7,246 bases of DNA from Bacillota bacterium. Lineage in GTDB: Bacteria; Bacillota; Bacilli; Bacillales; Cytobacillaceae. The notes under the pieces were generated by a model that saw only the letters and a list, made by a program, of their open reading frames with translations, was not told the DNA's origin and did no database searches. The stretch lies in contig JAEWIG010000242.1 in NCBI GenBank assembly GCA_023387295.1, forward strand, positions 1 through 7,246. The letters run 5' to 3'. Numbering within the stretch: the stretch's first letter is position 1; each line of letters starts with the position of its first letter. The position numbers were made by a program, and so were the translations under genes. This document shows positions 1-5,494 of this stretch, piece after piece.

Positions 1-513
1 GTATAAACCATAGGGAGAATCAAAAGCTGATGAAAAGGCAGCCAGCGTTTTTTCAACTTCTGGATGAAGCTTATACGGATTTTTACGAATAATATCTTCA
101 ATATATTTTTGGAAATCTACTGATAGATTCATTGCTTCCTTCAATACTTCAATGGAAAGGTTAGATAATTCACTATTAACAAACGATAATTTACTACCTA
201 TTTTTGCAGATACGGAACCAAATTTACTTGCTCGCATTTGAGCTTCATCGTTTGTCTGATCCTCACTTAAAGATAAACTAACATATGTGCCCATTGGAAC
301 TATTTTCTCATAAATCGCAGCATAGCCCATTAATGCTTCAATTACAGTATTGGCGTTATCAATCTTCCCTTCAAAACGCGCTACAAACTTATCTACTTCA
401 GCTTCAACTAGATCAATAGCAGCAAGATAATCTGATTCTGTTGCAAATAAATCGCCTAAATTCCAAGTTTCATCTAATGATACGTCTGATCGTGGCGGTA
501 AGCTTTTTACCAT
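1..513 (-). CDS. pepF: Oligoendopeptidase F, N-terminal part (cut by window edge)
   Basis: This is the first 171 codons of a cytoplasmic M3B-family zinc metallopeptidase that cleaves short oligopeptides. The coding frame runs open to the left edge, so the C-terminal catalytic part with the expected HExxH zinc motif lies outside the window and cannot be checked. What is visible is the all-helical N-terminal PepF domain: the protein begins MVKSLPPRSDVSLDETWNLG, followed by DLFATESDYLAAI, and later contains MGTYVSLSLSEDQTNDEAQM and a stretch ending DSPYGLY. The ATG at 511-513 is preceded by AAAGGAG (522-528) with 8 nt spacing, which fixes the start. A good sigma-A promoter lies at 565-593. Family members are about 600 residues long. 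The family call is firm from the N-terminal sequence. The gene symbol is less certain because Bacillaceae often carry several paralogues (PepF, YjbG-like). Confidence 0.88.
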   Translation of the reverse strand, partial: MVKSLPPRSDVSLDETWNLGDLFATESDYLAAIDLVEAEVDKFVARFEGKIDNANTVIEALMGYAAIYEKIVPMGTYVSLSLSEDQTNDEAQMRASKFGSVSAKIGSKLSFVNSELSNLSIEVLKEAMNLSVDFQKYIEDIIRKNPYKLHPEVEKTLAAFSSAFDSPYGLY

Positions 514-537
514 GCGAAACACTCCTTTAATCATCCT

Positions 538-560
538 TTTATTTCGGTTTCCGAACTAAA
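538..560. promoter_or_regulatory. 23-bp palindrome at the pepF transcription start (operator or 5' stem-loop)
   Basis: The arms TTTATTTCGG (538-547) and CCGAACTAAA (551-560) are inverted repeats matching at 9 of 10 positions around a 3-nt centre. The site lies just downstream of the pepF -10 box, covers the predicted start point and ends before the Shine-Dalgarno site at 522-528. That position suits a repressor operator or a 5'-terminal RNA hairpin. I do not recognise the motif as a known regulator's site. Confidence 0.5.
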
Positions 561-564
561 TAAT

Positions 565-593
565 ATTATATAATATTTATAGAAAAATGTAAA
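565..593 (-). promoter_or_regulatory. Sigma-A promoter of pepF
   Basis: Reading the minus strand, TTTACA (588-593) is followed after exactly 17 bp by a perfect TATAAT (565-570). Transcription would start near 558, about 45 nt before the pepF ATG. The match is strong and correctly oriented for the gene. Confidence 0.72.
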
Positions 594-649
594 AATTAAA
601 AACTATTAAGGTCATTTTGGGCTCGTTTAATTATTAATAACCTTCCATA

Positions 650-677
650 TTAATAAACAAAATAATATACTTATAAT
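650..677 (+). promoter_or_regulatory. Weak candidate promoter for the DUF3951-like gene
   Basis: A perfect TATAAT lies at 672-677, with a poor TTAATA -35 candidate at 650-655 and 16 bp between them. The DNA is extremely AT-rich here, so a TATAAT can occur by chance. Its position, about 25 nt before the Shine-Dalgarno site at 703-710, is suitable. Confidence 0.3.
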
Positions 678-702
678 ATAAAATAATCAAAATATTTAAG
701 TG

Positions 703-710
703 AGAGGTGA
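703..710 (+). promoter_or_regulatory. Ribosome binding site pointing to an out-of-frame ATG
   Basis: AGAGGTGA is a near-perfect Shine-Dalgarno sequence. The ATG 5 nt after it (716-718) opens only a seven-codon frame, MPYLCLY, ending at the TGA at 737-739. The downstream 61-codon gene is in another frame. Its first in-frame ATG (727) is 16 nt away, and its in-frame GTG (700) lies before the site. Confidence 0.55.
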
Positions 711-726
711 ATCAGATGCCCTATTT

Positions 727-912
727 ATGTCTATATTGATTTTATCGGTTGGAATCATGATCTTTCGAATCATCAAAAGGAAGTCACTCCCCTCAAATCA
801 ATACACTCCCTTTGACAACATGATCGAGGGGAAGGGAGAAATAACTAAACAAGATACTCCAACACAAGATACAAAACATCAAATTAACTATGATGAAATG
901 GATAATAAATAA
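727..912 (+). CDS. Small DUF3951-like membrane-anchored protein
   Basis: This 61-residue protein has a short hydrophobic N-terminus (MSILILSVGIMIF), a basic patch RIIKRK, and then SNQYTPFDNMIEGKG with a charged, polar tail ending DEMDNK. The TPFD motif just after a membrane segment resembles the small DUF3951 proteins of Bacillaceae, whose function is unknown; this is recognition from memory, not a search result. The start is uncertain. From ATG 727 the hydrophobic stretch is only about 13 residues, too short for a comfortable membrane span, whereas reading on upstream in the same frame adds ALF to it. The good ribosome site (703-710) serves an ATG in the wrong frame. A one-base indel near 716-721, or a sequence error, would join them into a start resembling MALFMSILIL. 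The frame is also open from GTG 700. The gene converges on the next one with a 2-nt gap and no terminator. Confidence 0.55.
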   Translation: MSILILSVGIMIFRIIKRKSLPSNQYTPFDNMIEGKGEITKQDTPTQDTKHQINYDEMDNK

Positions 913-914
913 AC

Positions 915-1544
915 TTATTTAAATTTTTGTACCATATAATAAATAAATAGTAAGGTCAAAAATCCAAATCCAATGTTAAAAAGAAGTTCTTTCCAAAAAA
1001 TTTCACCTTCTCTTTCCTCCCTATATTGATAAATTAGATTTTCTTTCATGTCCTTATAGTTTGGCAATTTCCACCACTTTTTAATTGTTAATCGGTAGTC
1101 TTTGGGATTTAGCCCCAACCCATTTGAACTGATTTTTAACGATACATTTTCATCTAAACGAAAGAAATAGTCATCGGAATTTATTCCTTCCTCTTCAGAA
1201 AAGGAAACGGATAAATTTTGTAATTGTGTTCGTGTCCGCTCAATAACAATGGCTCTTGACGTCCTGTATATGATTATTGATCTACCATTAACATAAATTT
1301 TTACAAAGAGAATGATCATGACAGTTGAAGCAATAATGACCATTAACAATATTGAATTCACACCCAAAGCTTCCTTCCCTTCAAGAAAGAGCTGAATGAC
1401 CAAAAACAACATAACAAATATTGCCGATATTTTAGAACTCTCCGCAACTCCCCGATATACCTGAATTCTAAAAGCATCATAAAAAGACAGAATAGCCATA
1501 ATAATTCCGTAAATAATCAAAAAATCCAACATTATATTTGACAT
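915..1544 (-). CDS. Unrecognised membrane protein, four probable helices
   Basis: I do not recognise this 209-residue protein. Hydrophobic segments lie at roughly 5-22, 40-54, 64-84 and 187-204. Between the third and fourth is a polar region of about 100 residues, rich in charged and beta-like sequence (RSIIIYRTSRAIVIERTRTQ, SDDYFFRLDENVSLKIS, DYRLTIKKWWKLP). That layout suggests a soluble domain, probably cytoplasmic given the basic residues next to helix 3, held between membrane anchors. The frame is open for 21 codons further upstream, but I chose the ATG at 1542-1544 because AGGAGG (1551-1556) sits 6 nt before it and the upstream extension is polar and has no ribosome site. It is transcribed alone: the gene behind it ends in a terminator (1681-1723), and a modest promoter candidate is at 1587-1614. 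The protein could be a sensor or regulator, but nothing in the sequence proves a role. Confidence 0.7.
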   Translation of the reverse strand: MSNIMLDFLIIYGIIMAILSFYDAFRIQVYRGVAESSKISAIFVMLFLVIQLFLEGKEALGVNSILLMVIIASTVMIILFVKIYVNGRSIIIYRTSRAIVIERTRTQLQNLSVSFSEEEGINSDDYFFRLDENVSLKISSNGLGLNPKDYRLTIKKWWKLPNYKDMKENLIYQYREEREGEIFWKELLFNIGFGFLTLLFIYYMVQKFK

Positions 1545-1550
1545 GAGCGT

Positions 1551-1556
1551 CCTCCT
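1551..1556 (-). promoter_or_regulatory. Ribosome binding site that sets the start at 1544
   Basis: AGGAGG on the minus strand lies 6 nt before the ATG at 1542-1544. It supports this start over the upstream in-frame ATG at 1605-1607, which has no comparable site. Confidence 0.8.
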
Positions 1557-1586
1557 AACACTAGGACTATAATCTATGAAACTAGA

Positions 1587-1614
1587 ATAATATGTATATT
1601 TTAGCATATTTCAA
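1587..1614 (-). promoter_or_regulatory. Candidate promoter of the unrecognised membrane protein gene
   Basis: On the minus strand, TTGAAA (1609-1614) is followed after 16 bp by TATTAT (1587-1592). Each hexamer has five of six consensus bases. The location, about 45 nt before the start codon, is sensible, but the surrounding DNA is AT-rich. Confidence 0.4.
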
Positions 1615-1680
1615 AGCATATCGTTCCAAAATATAGTAAAACTTCAGATAATTATAGTCATGATCCTATTAAACTATTAT

Positions 1681-1723
1681 AAAAAAATGCAAAGACCCGC
1701 CGAAAAAAGCGATCCTTTGCATT
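1681..1723 (-). terminator. Rho-independent terminator of the gltP-like gene
   Basis: AATGCAAAG (1686-1694) pairs perfectly with CTTTGCATT (1715-1723). A few further CGC/GCG pairs can form inside the loop. In the minus-strand RNA the stem is followed by a run of seven U residues (1681-1687). It begins 9 nt after the stop codon of the symporter gene. Confidence 0.88.
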
Positions 1724-1732
1724 CTTTTAATA

Positions 1733-2968
1733 TTAAATATTCATATTCTTAGACTCAGATAATTCGTGCTTATCCTCAGTGCGTGAAACAATAACCGCAC
1801 AGACAGCGTCTCCCGTAATATTGACAGATGTTCTACACATATCAATTAGGCGGTCTACTCCTAATACGAGGACAATTGCTTCAAGTGGAAGACCTACAGA
1901 TGTAAGAACCATTGAAAGCATAATTAAACCTACGCCAGGAACACCTGCTGTTCCGATACTAGCCAGTGTTGCAGTTAAGATCACCGTTAATAGTTGACTA
2001 AGTGTTAAATCATGACCAACTATTTGTGCAATAAATATCGTCGCAACACCTTGCATAATGGCCGTTCCATCCATGTTTATCGTGGCGCCTAGTGGCTGAA
2101 CAAATCCACTGACACTTTTCGAAACCTGTAAATTCTCTTGTGCAGCCTTCATTGAAATCGGTAATGTGGCACTACTACTTGAGGTACTAAATGCAACAAC
2201 CATCGCAGGAGAGAAACCTTTTAAAAAGTGTAGGAGGTTCATTTTTCCAAAAATCGATAATGCTGACCCATAAACGAAAACAAGATGGATTAATAGGACG
2301 AGTAAGACAACCCCCATATACTTACCCATTGCAAGAATGGCATCCATTCCCTGTCCACCAATTGCAGTGGCAATTAGAGCGAACGCTCCATAAGGGGCAA
2401 ACTTCATGATCACATTTACTAGATACATTAACACATCATTCATCTGTTCAATCAATCGAACAAGTCCGGATACCTTATCCCCTAGTCGAGCCAGCCCAAT
2501 TCCGATAAAAATTGAAAATACAATGATTTGGAGCATAGATTCTTCTACCATCGACTTGATTGGATTAGTTGGAATCATGTTTAAAAATGTGTCAATCACT
2601 GGCGGTGCTTCTTTTTCTTCAAATGCTGCTCCATCTAATTGAAAATCCCCATTGCCTGGCTGAAAAAGAAGCGCAAAGCTTAAGGCTAGAATAATAGCAA
2701 CTGCCGTTGTTACTAGGAAAAAGGAAACTGTTTTTATCCCGATTCTTCCTAGTTTTTTCGGATCGCTTACCCCAGCAGTTCCGAGTATTAATGAAACAAC
2801 CACAATTGGAATAACAAGCATTTTTATTAAGTTAACAAAAATCTTGCCTAGTGGATACAAAACATATTTCGAAGTTACATCAAACGCATTTGGAAGGGCT
2901 AAATTTAAAATTAAACCGACTATAATTCCTAGTCCCATTCCTAAAAGTATCTTTTTCGATAATGACAT
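1733..2968 (-). CDS. Dicarboxylate/amino acid:cation symporter, glutamate/aspartate type
   Basis: This 411-residue inner-membrane carrier belongs to the DAACS (SDF, GltPh/EAAT) family, which takes up acidic amino acids or dicarboxylates with Na+ or H+. The family's core elements appear in order: the serine-rich hairpin HP1 (STSSSSATLP, 261-270), the unwound helix 7 motif NMDGT (298-302), hairpin HP2 (SIGTAGVPG, 337-345) and helix 8 (D372, D376, R379, T380, N383, D387). By alignment these helix 8 residues correspond to GltPh D390, D394, R397, T398, N401 and D405. R397 binds the substrate side-chain carboxylate, so glutamate or aspartate is more likely than a neutral amino acid. It resembles Bacillus GltP/GltT more than DctP (no SEAR motif). 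The ATG at 2966-2968 follows AAAGGAGG (2975-2982). The gene appears monocistronic, between its own terminator and the exoA hairpin. I saw no convincing promoter in 2983-3073. Confidence 0.9.
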   Translation of the reverse strand: MSLSKKILLGMGLGIIVGLILNLALPNAFDVTSKYVLYPLGKIFVNLIKMLVIPIVVVSLILGTAGVSDPKKLGRIGIKTVSFFLVTTAVAIILALSFALLFQPGNGDFQLDGAAFEEKEAPPVIDTFLNMIPTNPIKSMVEESMLQIIVFSIFIGIGLARLGDKVSGLVRLIEQMNDVLMYLVNVIMKFAPYGAFALIATAIGGQGMDAILAMGKYMGVVLLVLLIHLVFVYGSALSIFGKMNLLHFLKGFSPAMVVAFSTSSSSATLPISMKAAQENLQVSKSVSGFVQPLGATINMDGTAIMQGVATIFIAQIVGHDLTLSQLLTVILTATLASIGTAGVPGVGLIMLSMVLTSVGLPLEAIVLVLGVDRLIDMCRTSVNITGDAVCAVIVSRTEDKHELSESKNMNI

Positions 2969-3073
2969 TATTTTCCTCCTTTTAAAATAAAATACAAAAC
3001 CTTTAAAATTTACATAACTTTATCATAGGAGTCTATCTTTCTCAACCTCTTATTTAATTGTCATGCTACATAT

Positions 3074-3120
3074 TAGAAATAGAATAAGGCAAAGCCACGC
3101 TCTGCCTTATTCTATTTCTA
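3074..3120 (-). terminator. Long perfect hairpin after exoA, likely terminator
   Basis: The 18-nt arms at 3074-3091 and 3103-3120 are perfectly complementary around an 11-nt loop, which can itself form AGC/GCT pairs. In the minus-strand RNA the GC-rich part (AAGGCA/TGCCTT) is followed by a U-rich tail (ATTCTATTTCTA) that also forms the base of the stem. It starts 20 nt after the exoA stop codon. The lack of a clean U run makes termination efficiency uncertain; the hairpin could also protect the 3' end. Confidence 0.68.
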
Positions 3121-3139
3121 TTTAATTACATCCGTCTTT

Positions 3140-3910
3140 TTATAGCACTTCTAAAGATGAATCCATTTCTAAACAGATCGGACAATGATCACTTCCCATT
3201 ACCTCTGAATGAATTTCTGCACCCTTAATCATGCCCTTCAAACGTTCGGAAACGATAAAATAGTCAATTCGCCACCCTATATTCCGTTCTCTTACTTTCG
3301 CCATATAAGACCACCAAGTGTAGGCACCGTCTGCATCTGGATACATATATCTGAAAGAATCAACAAAACCTGAGCCAAGTAGCTTAGTCATTTTATCTCT
3401 TTCTTCTACTGTAAAGCCCGAATTGCCTTCATTTGATTTTGGGTTTCGCAAATCGATCGAATTGTGAGCGACATTCAGATCTCCACAATAAATGACTGGC
3501 TTCACTTTATCCAGCTGTAAAAGATAATCCCGCAGCTCGTCCTCCCATTCTAGTCTAAATGAAAGGCGAGCCAAATCTCTTTGGGAATTAGGCGTGTAAA
3601 CATTCACTAAATAAAAGGAATCGAAATCTAGTGTAATAATTCTACCCTCTGACTCCGTTTCTTTATCTCCTAAGCCATATTTTACAGATAGTGGCTTCTT
3701 TTTCGTAAAAATTGCGGTACCAGAATACCCTTTCTTTAATGCATAATTCCAATATTGATCATATCCTTCTAGTTCAAGCTCAATCTGGCCTTCCTGTAGC
3801 TTTGATTCTTGAATACAGAAAATATCTGCGTCAACCTCATGAAAATAATCTAAAAAGCCTTTTTTTACACAGGCTCGAATTCCATTTACATTCCAAGAAA
3901 CAAGTTTCAT
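3140..3910 (-). CDS. exoA: Exodeoxyribonuclease III (AP endonuclease)
   Basis: This 256-residue cytoplasmic DNA-repair enzyme belongs to the Xth/ExoIII (EEP nuclease) family. It cuts the backbone 5' of abasic sites and has 3'-5' exonuclease and 3'-phosphodiesterase activity. The full active-site set is visible: SWNVNGIRA with N7, IQESKLQ with metal-binding E35, the GDLNVAHNSIDLRNPKSN loop with D144 and N146, GWRIDYFIVS with D216, and a final GSDHCPI with the D241-H242 catalytic pair. Length and the opening MKLVSWNVNGIRACVKKGF closely match Bacillus subtilis ExoA, as I remember it. The ATG at 3908-3910 has AAAGGGG (3921-3927) 10 nt upstream. The gene is divergent from cwlJ and is followed by the 3074-3120 hairpin, so it is probably transcribed alone. 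The enzyme is one of the AP endonucleases known to matter for spore DNA repair, which may or may not relate to its neighbour. Confidence 0.95.
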   Translation of the reverse strand: MKLVSWNVNGIRACVKKGFLDYFHEVDADIFCIQESKLQEGQIELELEGYDQYWNYALKKGYSGTAIFTKKKPLSVKYGLGDKETESEGRIITLDFDSFYLVNVYTPNSQRDLARLSFRLEWEDELRDYLLQLDKVKPVIYCGDLNVAHNSIDLRNPKSNEGNSGFTVEERDKMTKLLGSGFVDSFRYMYPDADGAYTWWSYMAKVRERNIGWRIDYFIVSERLKGMIKGAEIHSEVMGSDHCPICLEMDSSLEVL

Positions 3911-3981
3911 GTAGTATGTTCCCCTTTTTAAGTAATATAGAATACTAGATTACCATAATAATGGTCGATTCTAAAAAGTTT

Positions 3982-4009
3982 CACATTTATTAAGCAAATT
4001 CAATATGAT
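3982..4009 (+). promoter_or_regulatory. Possible sigma-E-type promoter of cwlJ
   Basis: CACATTT (3982-3988) loosely resembles a sigma-E -35 element, and CAATATGAT (4001-4009) resembles the -10 CATAnnnT pattern, with about 12 bp between them. Bacillus subtilis cwlJ is transcribed by sigma-E in the mother cell, so such a promoter is expected. The match is only moderate. No sigma-A promoter was seen on this strand. Confidence 0.3.
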
Positions 4010-4038
4010 AAATGTATAACATCATTGGTGGTGAGCGT

Positions 4039-4467
4039 ATGGCAGTTGTCGCTGCAACAAGTTCAGATATTGATTTATTAGCTAGGTTGCTAAGAGCAGA
4101 GGCTGAGGGTGAGGGTCAACAAGGAATGTTGCTTGTAGGAAATGTTGGCATTAACCGAATTCGTGCAAACTGCTCTGATTTTTTAGGATTAAGGACTATC
4201 CCTCAAATGGTTTATCAACCACATGCATTTGAAGCTGTGCAACACGGTTATTTTTACCAAAGGGCACGAGAGGTTGAGAAGCGATTAGCTCGAAGAACAG
4301 TAGATGGAGAAAGATTTTGGCCGGCTAAATTTAGTCTGTGGTATTTCCGTCCTCCTGCTGATTGTCCTTCTACATGGTATGATCAACCATTTGTGGGACG
4401 CTTCAAGCTTCATTGTTTTTATGAGCCGACAGCGGAAACTTGTGAAAATATTTATAATACGTATTAA
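4039..4467 (+). CDS. cwlJ: Spore cortex-lytic enzyme CwlJ
   Basis: This 142-residue cell wall hydrolase contains a single SleB/CwlJ-type hydrolase domain and has the same length as Bacillus subtilis CwlJ. It degrades the muramic-delta-lactam cortex peptidoglycan during germination, notably in response to calcium-dipicolinate. The visible family signature is LLARLLRAEAEGEGQQGMLL. E21, in the EAxGE pattern, aligns with the catalytic glutamate proposed for SleB. Later segments FSLWYFRPPADC, WYDQPFVGRF and PTAETCENIYNTY are typical of CwlJ. There is no signal peptide, consistent with CwlJ being made in the mother cell and held in the coat rather than exported like SleB. I chose ATG 4039 because GGTGGTGA (4027-4034) precedes it and MAVV matches known CwlJ starts; the in-frame ATG at 4012 lies before that site. 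GerQ, needed for CwlJ localisation in B. subtilis, is not encoded here. The gene is monocistronic and ends at the 4469-4520 terminator. Confidence 0.95.
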   Translation: MAVVAATSSDIDLLARLLRAEAEGEGQQGMLLVGNVGINRIRANCSDFLGLRTIPQMVYQPHAFEAVQHGYFYQRAREVEKRLARRTVDGERFWPAKFSLWYFRPPADCPSTWYDQPFVGRFKLHCFYEPTAETCENIYNTY

Positions 4468-4468
4468 A

Positions 4469-4520
4469 AGAAAACATGCTTAGTTCGTCTTCATAGAAAA
4501 ACGGACTTAGCATGTTTTTT
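4469..4520 (+). terminator. Rho-independent terminator of cwlJ, probably bidirectional
   Basis: AACATGCTTAGTTCG (4473-4487) pairs with CGGACTTAGCATGTT (4502-4516) with one T-T mismatch and one G-U pair, and is followed by a T run to 4520. On the minus strand the same stem is followed by TTTTCTTTT, so it could also stop the lctP-ldh transcript, whose last stop codon is at 4551-4553. Confidence 0.88.
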
Positions 4521-4529
4521 ATCCTATAC

Positions 4530-4546
4530 AAACACTTGAGGTGTTT
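4530..4546 (+). terminator. Weak second hairpin between cwlJ and ldh
   Basis: AAACAC (4530-4535) pairs with GTGTTT (4541-4546) and is followed on the plus strand by TTAA. The stem is only 6-7 bp and has no good U run on the minus strand, so it is at most a back-up to the stronger hairpin next to it. Confidence 0.3.
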
Positions 4547-4550
4547 TTAA

Positions 4551-5480
4551 TTATTCAACTCGTGCGTTTCTTAGAGCATTAGCTGAGTTGGCAAATAATA
4601 CTTTTTCCTTTTCATCTAAATCAAGTTCAATTACTTGTTTTACGCCTTCACTATTTACAATGGCAGGCACACTCATATAAATATCTGTTTCACCATATTG
4701 ACCTTCGAGTAAACACGACACAGAAAGAATCGAGTTCTCATCGTTAAGTATAGCTTTCGTTATCCTCGTTAAACACATTCCGATTCCAAAATTGGTTACA
4801 CCTTTTCTTTTGATAATTTCATAAGCAGCATCCCGAACTTTAATAAAGATTTCATAAAGGTTTTCTATATCCTGTTGATTGTTTCTTCGTTCAAGAACTT
4901 TGCCTAAATTTTCAACACCGATTGAAGCTTGTGACCAAACTGGCAATTCACTGTCACCATGTTCCCCAATGATCATCGCATGCACATTTCTTGGATCGAC
5001 TTCTAGATATTCACCAAGTAATACTTTCAATCGTGCGGTATCAAGAGTCGTTCCTGAACCAATCACTTTTTGTGGTGGAAACCCACTTGCTTTTTGAACA
5101 ACATGCGATAAAATATCAACTGGATTGGAAGCAATTAAAAATATCCCGTTAAATCCGCTATCCATGACTTCTTTCACAATGGACTTCATAATTTTTGTGT
5201 TTTTTTCAACGAGTTCTAACCTTGTTTCACCTGGCTTTTGATTTGCACCTGCCGTTATACATACGATGTCCGCATCTGAACAATCATTGTATGTTCCGGC
5301 ACTGATTTTCATATTTGTTGGTGCAAATGCCATACCATGAACTAAGTCCATGGCCTCACCTGCTGCTTTCTCTTCATTTGCATCAATAAGAATTAATTCA
5401 CTTATGAAACCTTGATTGACTAAACTATAAGCATAAGCTGTACCAACTGCTCCAGTTCCCACCAAAACAACTTTTCGCAT
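4551..5480 (-). CDS. ldh: L-lactate dehydrogenase
   Basis: This 309-residue cytoplasmic, NAD-dependent enzyme reduces pyruvate to L-lactate and reverses it. The NAD-binding GTGAVGT lies at 8-14 and the adenine-ribose aspartate in LILIDAN at D33. The active-site loop AGANQKPGETRLELV carries Q81, the residue that selects lactate over malate, and catalytic R87. N119 (SNPVD), D147 and R150 (LDTAR), and H174 (GEHGDSELPVWS) complete the catalytic set. In the fructose-1,6-bisphosphate site, H167 is kept but the position of Geobacillus Arg173 is K152. I chose ATG 5478-5480 because AGGAG (5489-5493) lies 8 nt before it; the in-frame GTG at 5487-5489 overlaps that site. The gene follows lctP by 14 nt, with its ribosome site directly after the lctP stop codon, so the two are co-transcribed and may be translationally coupled. 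Confidence 0.94.
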   Translation of the reverse strand: MRKVVLVGTGAVGTAYAYSLVNQGFISELILIDANEEKAAGEAMDLVHGMAFAPTNMKISAGTYNDCSDADIVCITAGANQKPGETRLELVEKNTKIMKSIVKEVMDSGFNGIFLIASNPVDILSHVVQKASGFPPQKVIGSGTTLDTARLKVLLGEYLEVDPRNVHAMIIGEHGDSELPVWSQASIGVENLGKVLERRNNQQDIENLYEIFIKVRDAAYEIIKRKGVTNFGIGMCLTRITKAILNDENSILSVSCLLEGQYGETDIYMSVPAIVNSEGVKQVIELDLDEKEKVLFANSANALRNARVE

Positions 5481-5488
5481 GACAATCA

Positions 5489-5493
5489 CTCCT
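5489..5493 (-). promoter_or_regulatory. Ribosome binding site of ldh, immediately after the lctP stop
   Basis: AGGAG lies 8 nt before the ldh ATG and one base after the lctP TAA (5495-5497). It excludes the in-frame GTG at 5487-5489 as the main start and suggests coupled translation. Confidence 0.8.
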
Positions 5494-5494
5494 A

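Noticed and set aside
1779..2642. Three plus-strand open frames of 72-78 codons
   Set aside because: They lie entirely opposite the well-supported symporter gene, have no ribosome sites and give low-complexity translations typical of antisense shadows.
3047..3052. Possible -35 box for the symporter gene
   Set aside because: No acceptable -10 box was found at a normal distance on the minus strand; the best partner, TAAAGT at 17 bp, matches only four of six bases.
3712..3948. Plus-strand open frame of 78 codons
   Set aside because: It mostly overlaps the start of exoA on the other strand, and its translation resembles no known family.
3952..3965. Inverted repeat ACCAT-N4-ATGGT between exoA and cwlJ
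   Set aside because: Five-base arms in AT-rich DNA can easily occur by chance, and no flanking symmetry extends them.
4879..5097. Plus-strand open frame of 72 codons inside ldh
   Set aside because: It is antisense to conserved active-site regions of ldh and lacks its own signals.
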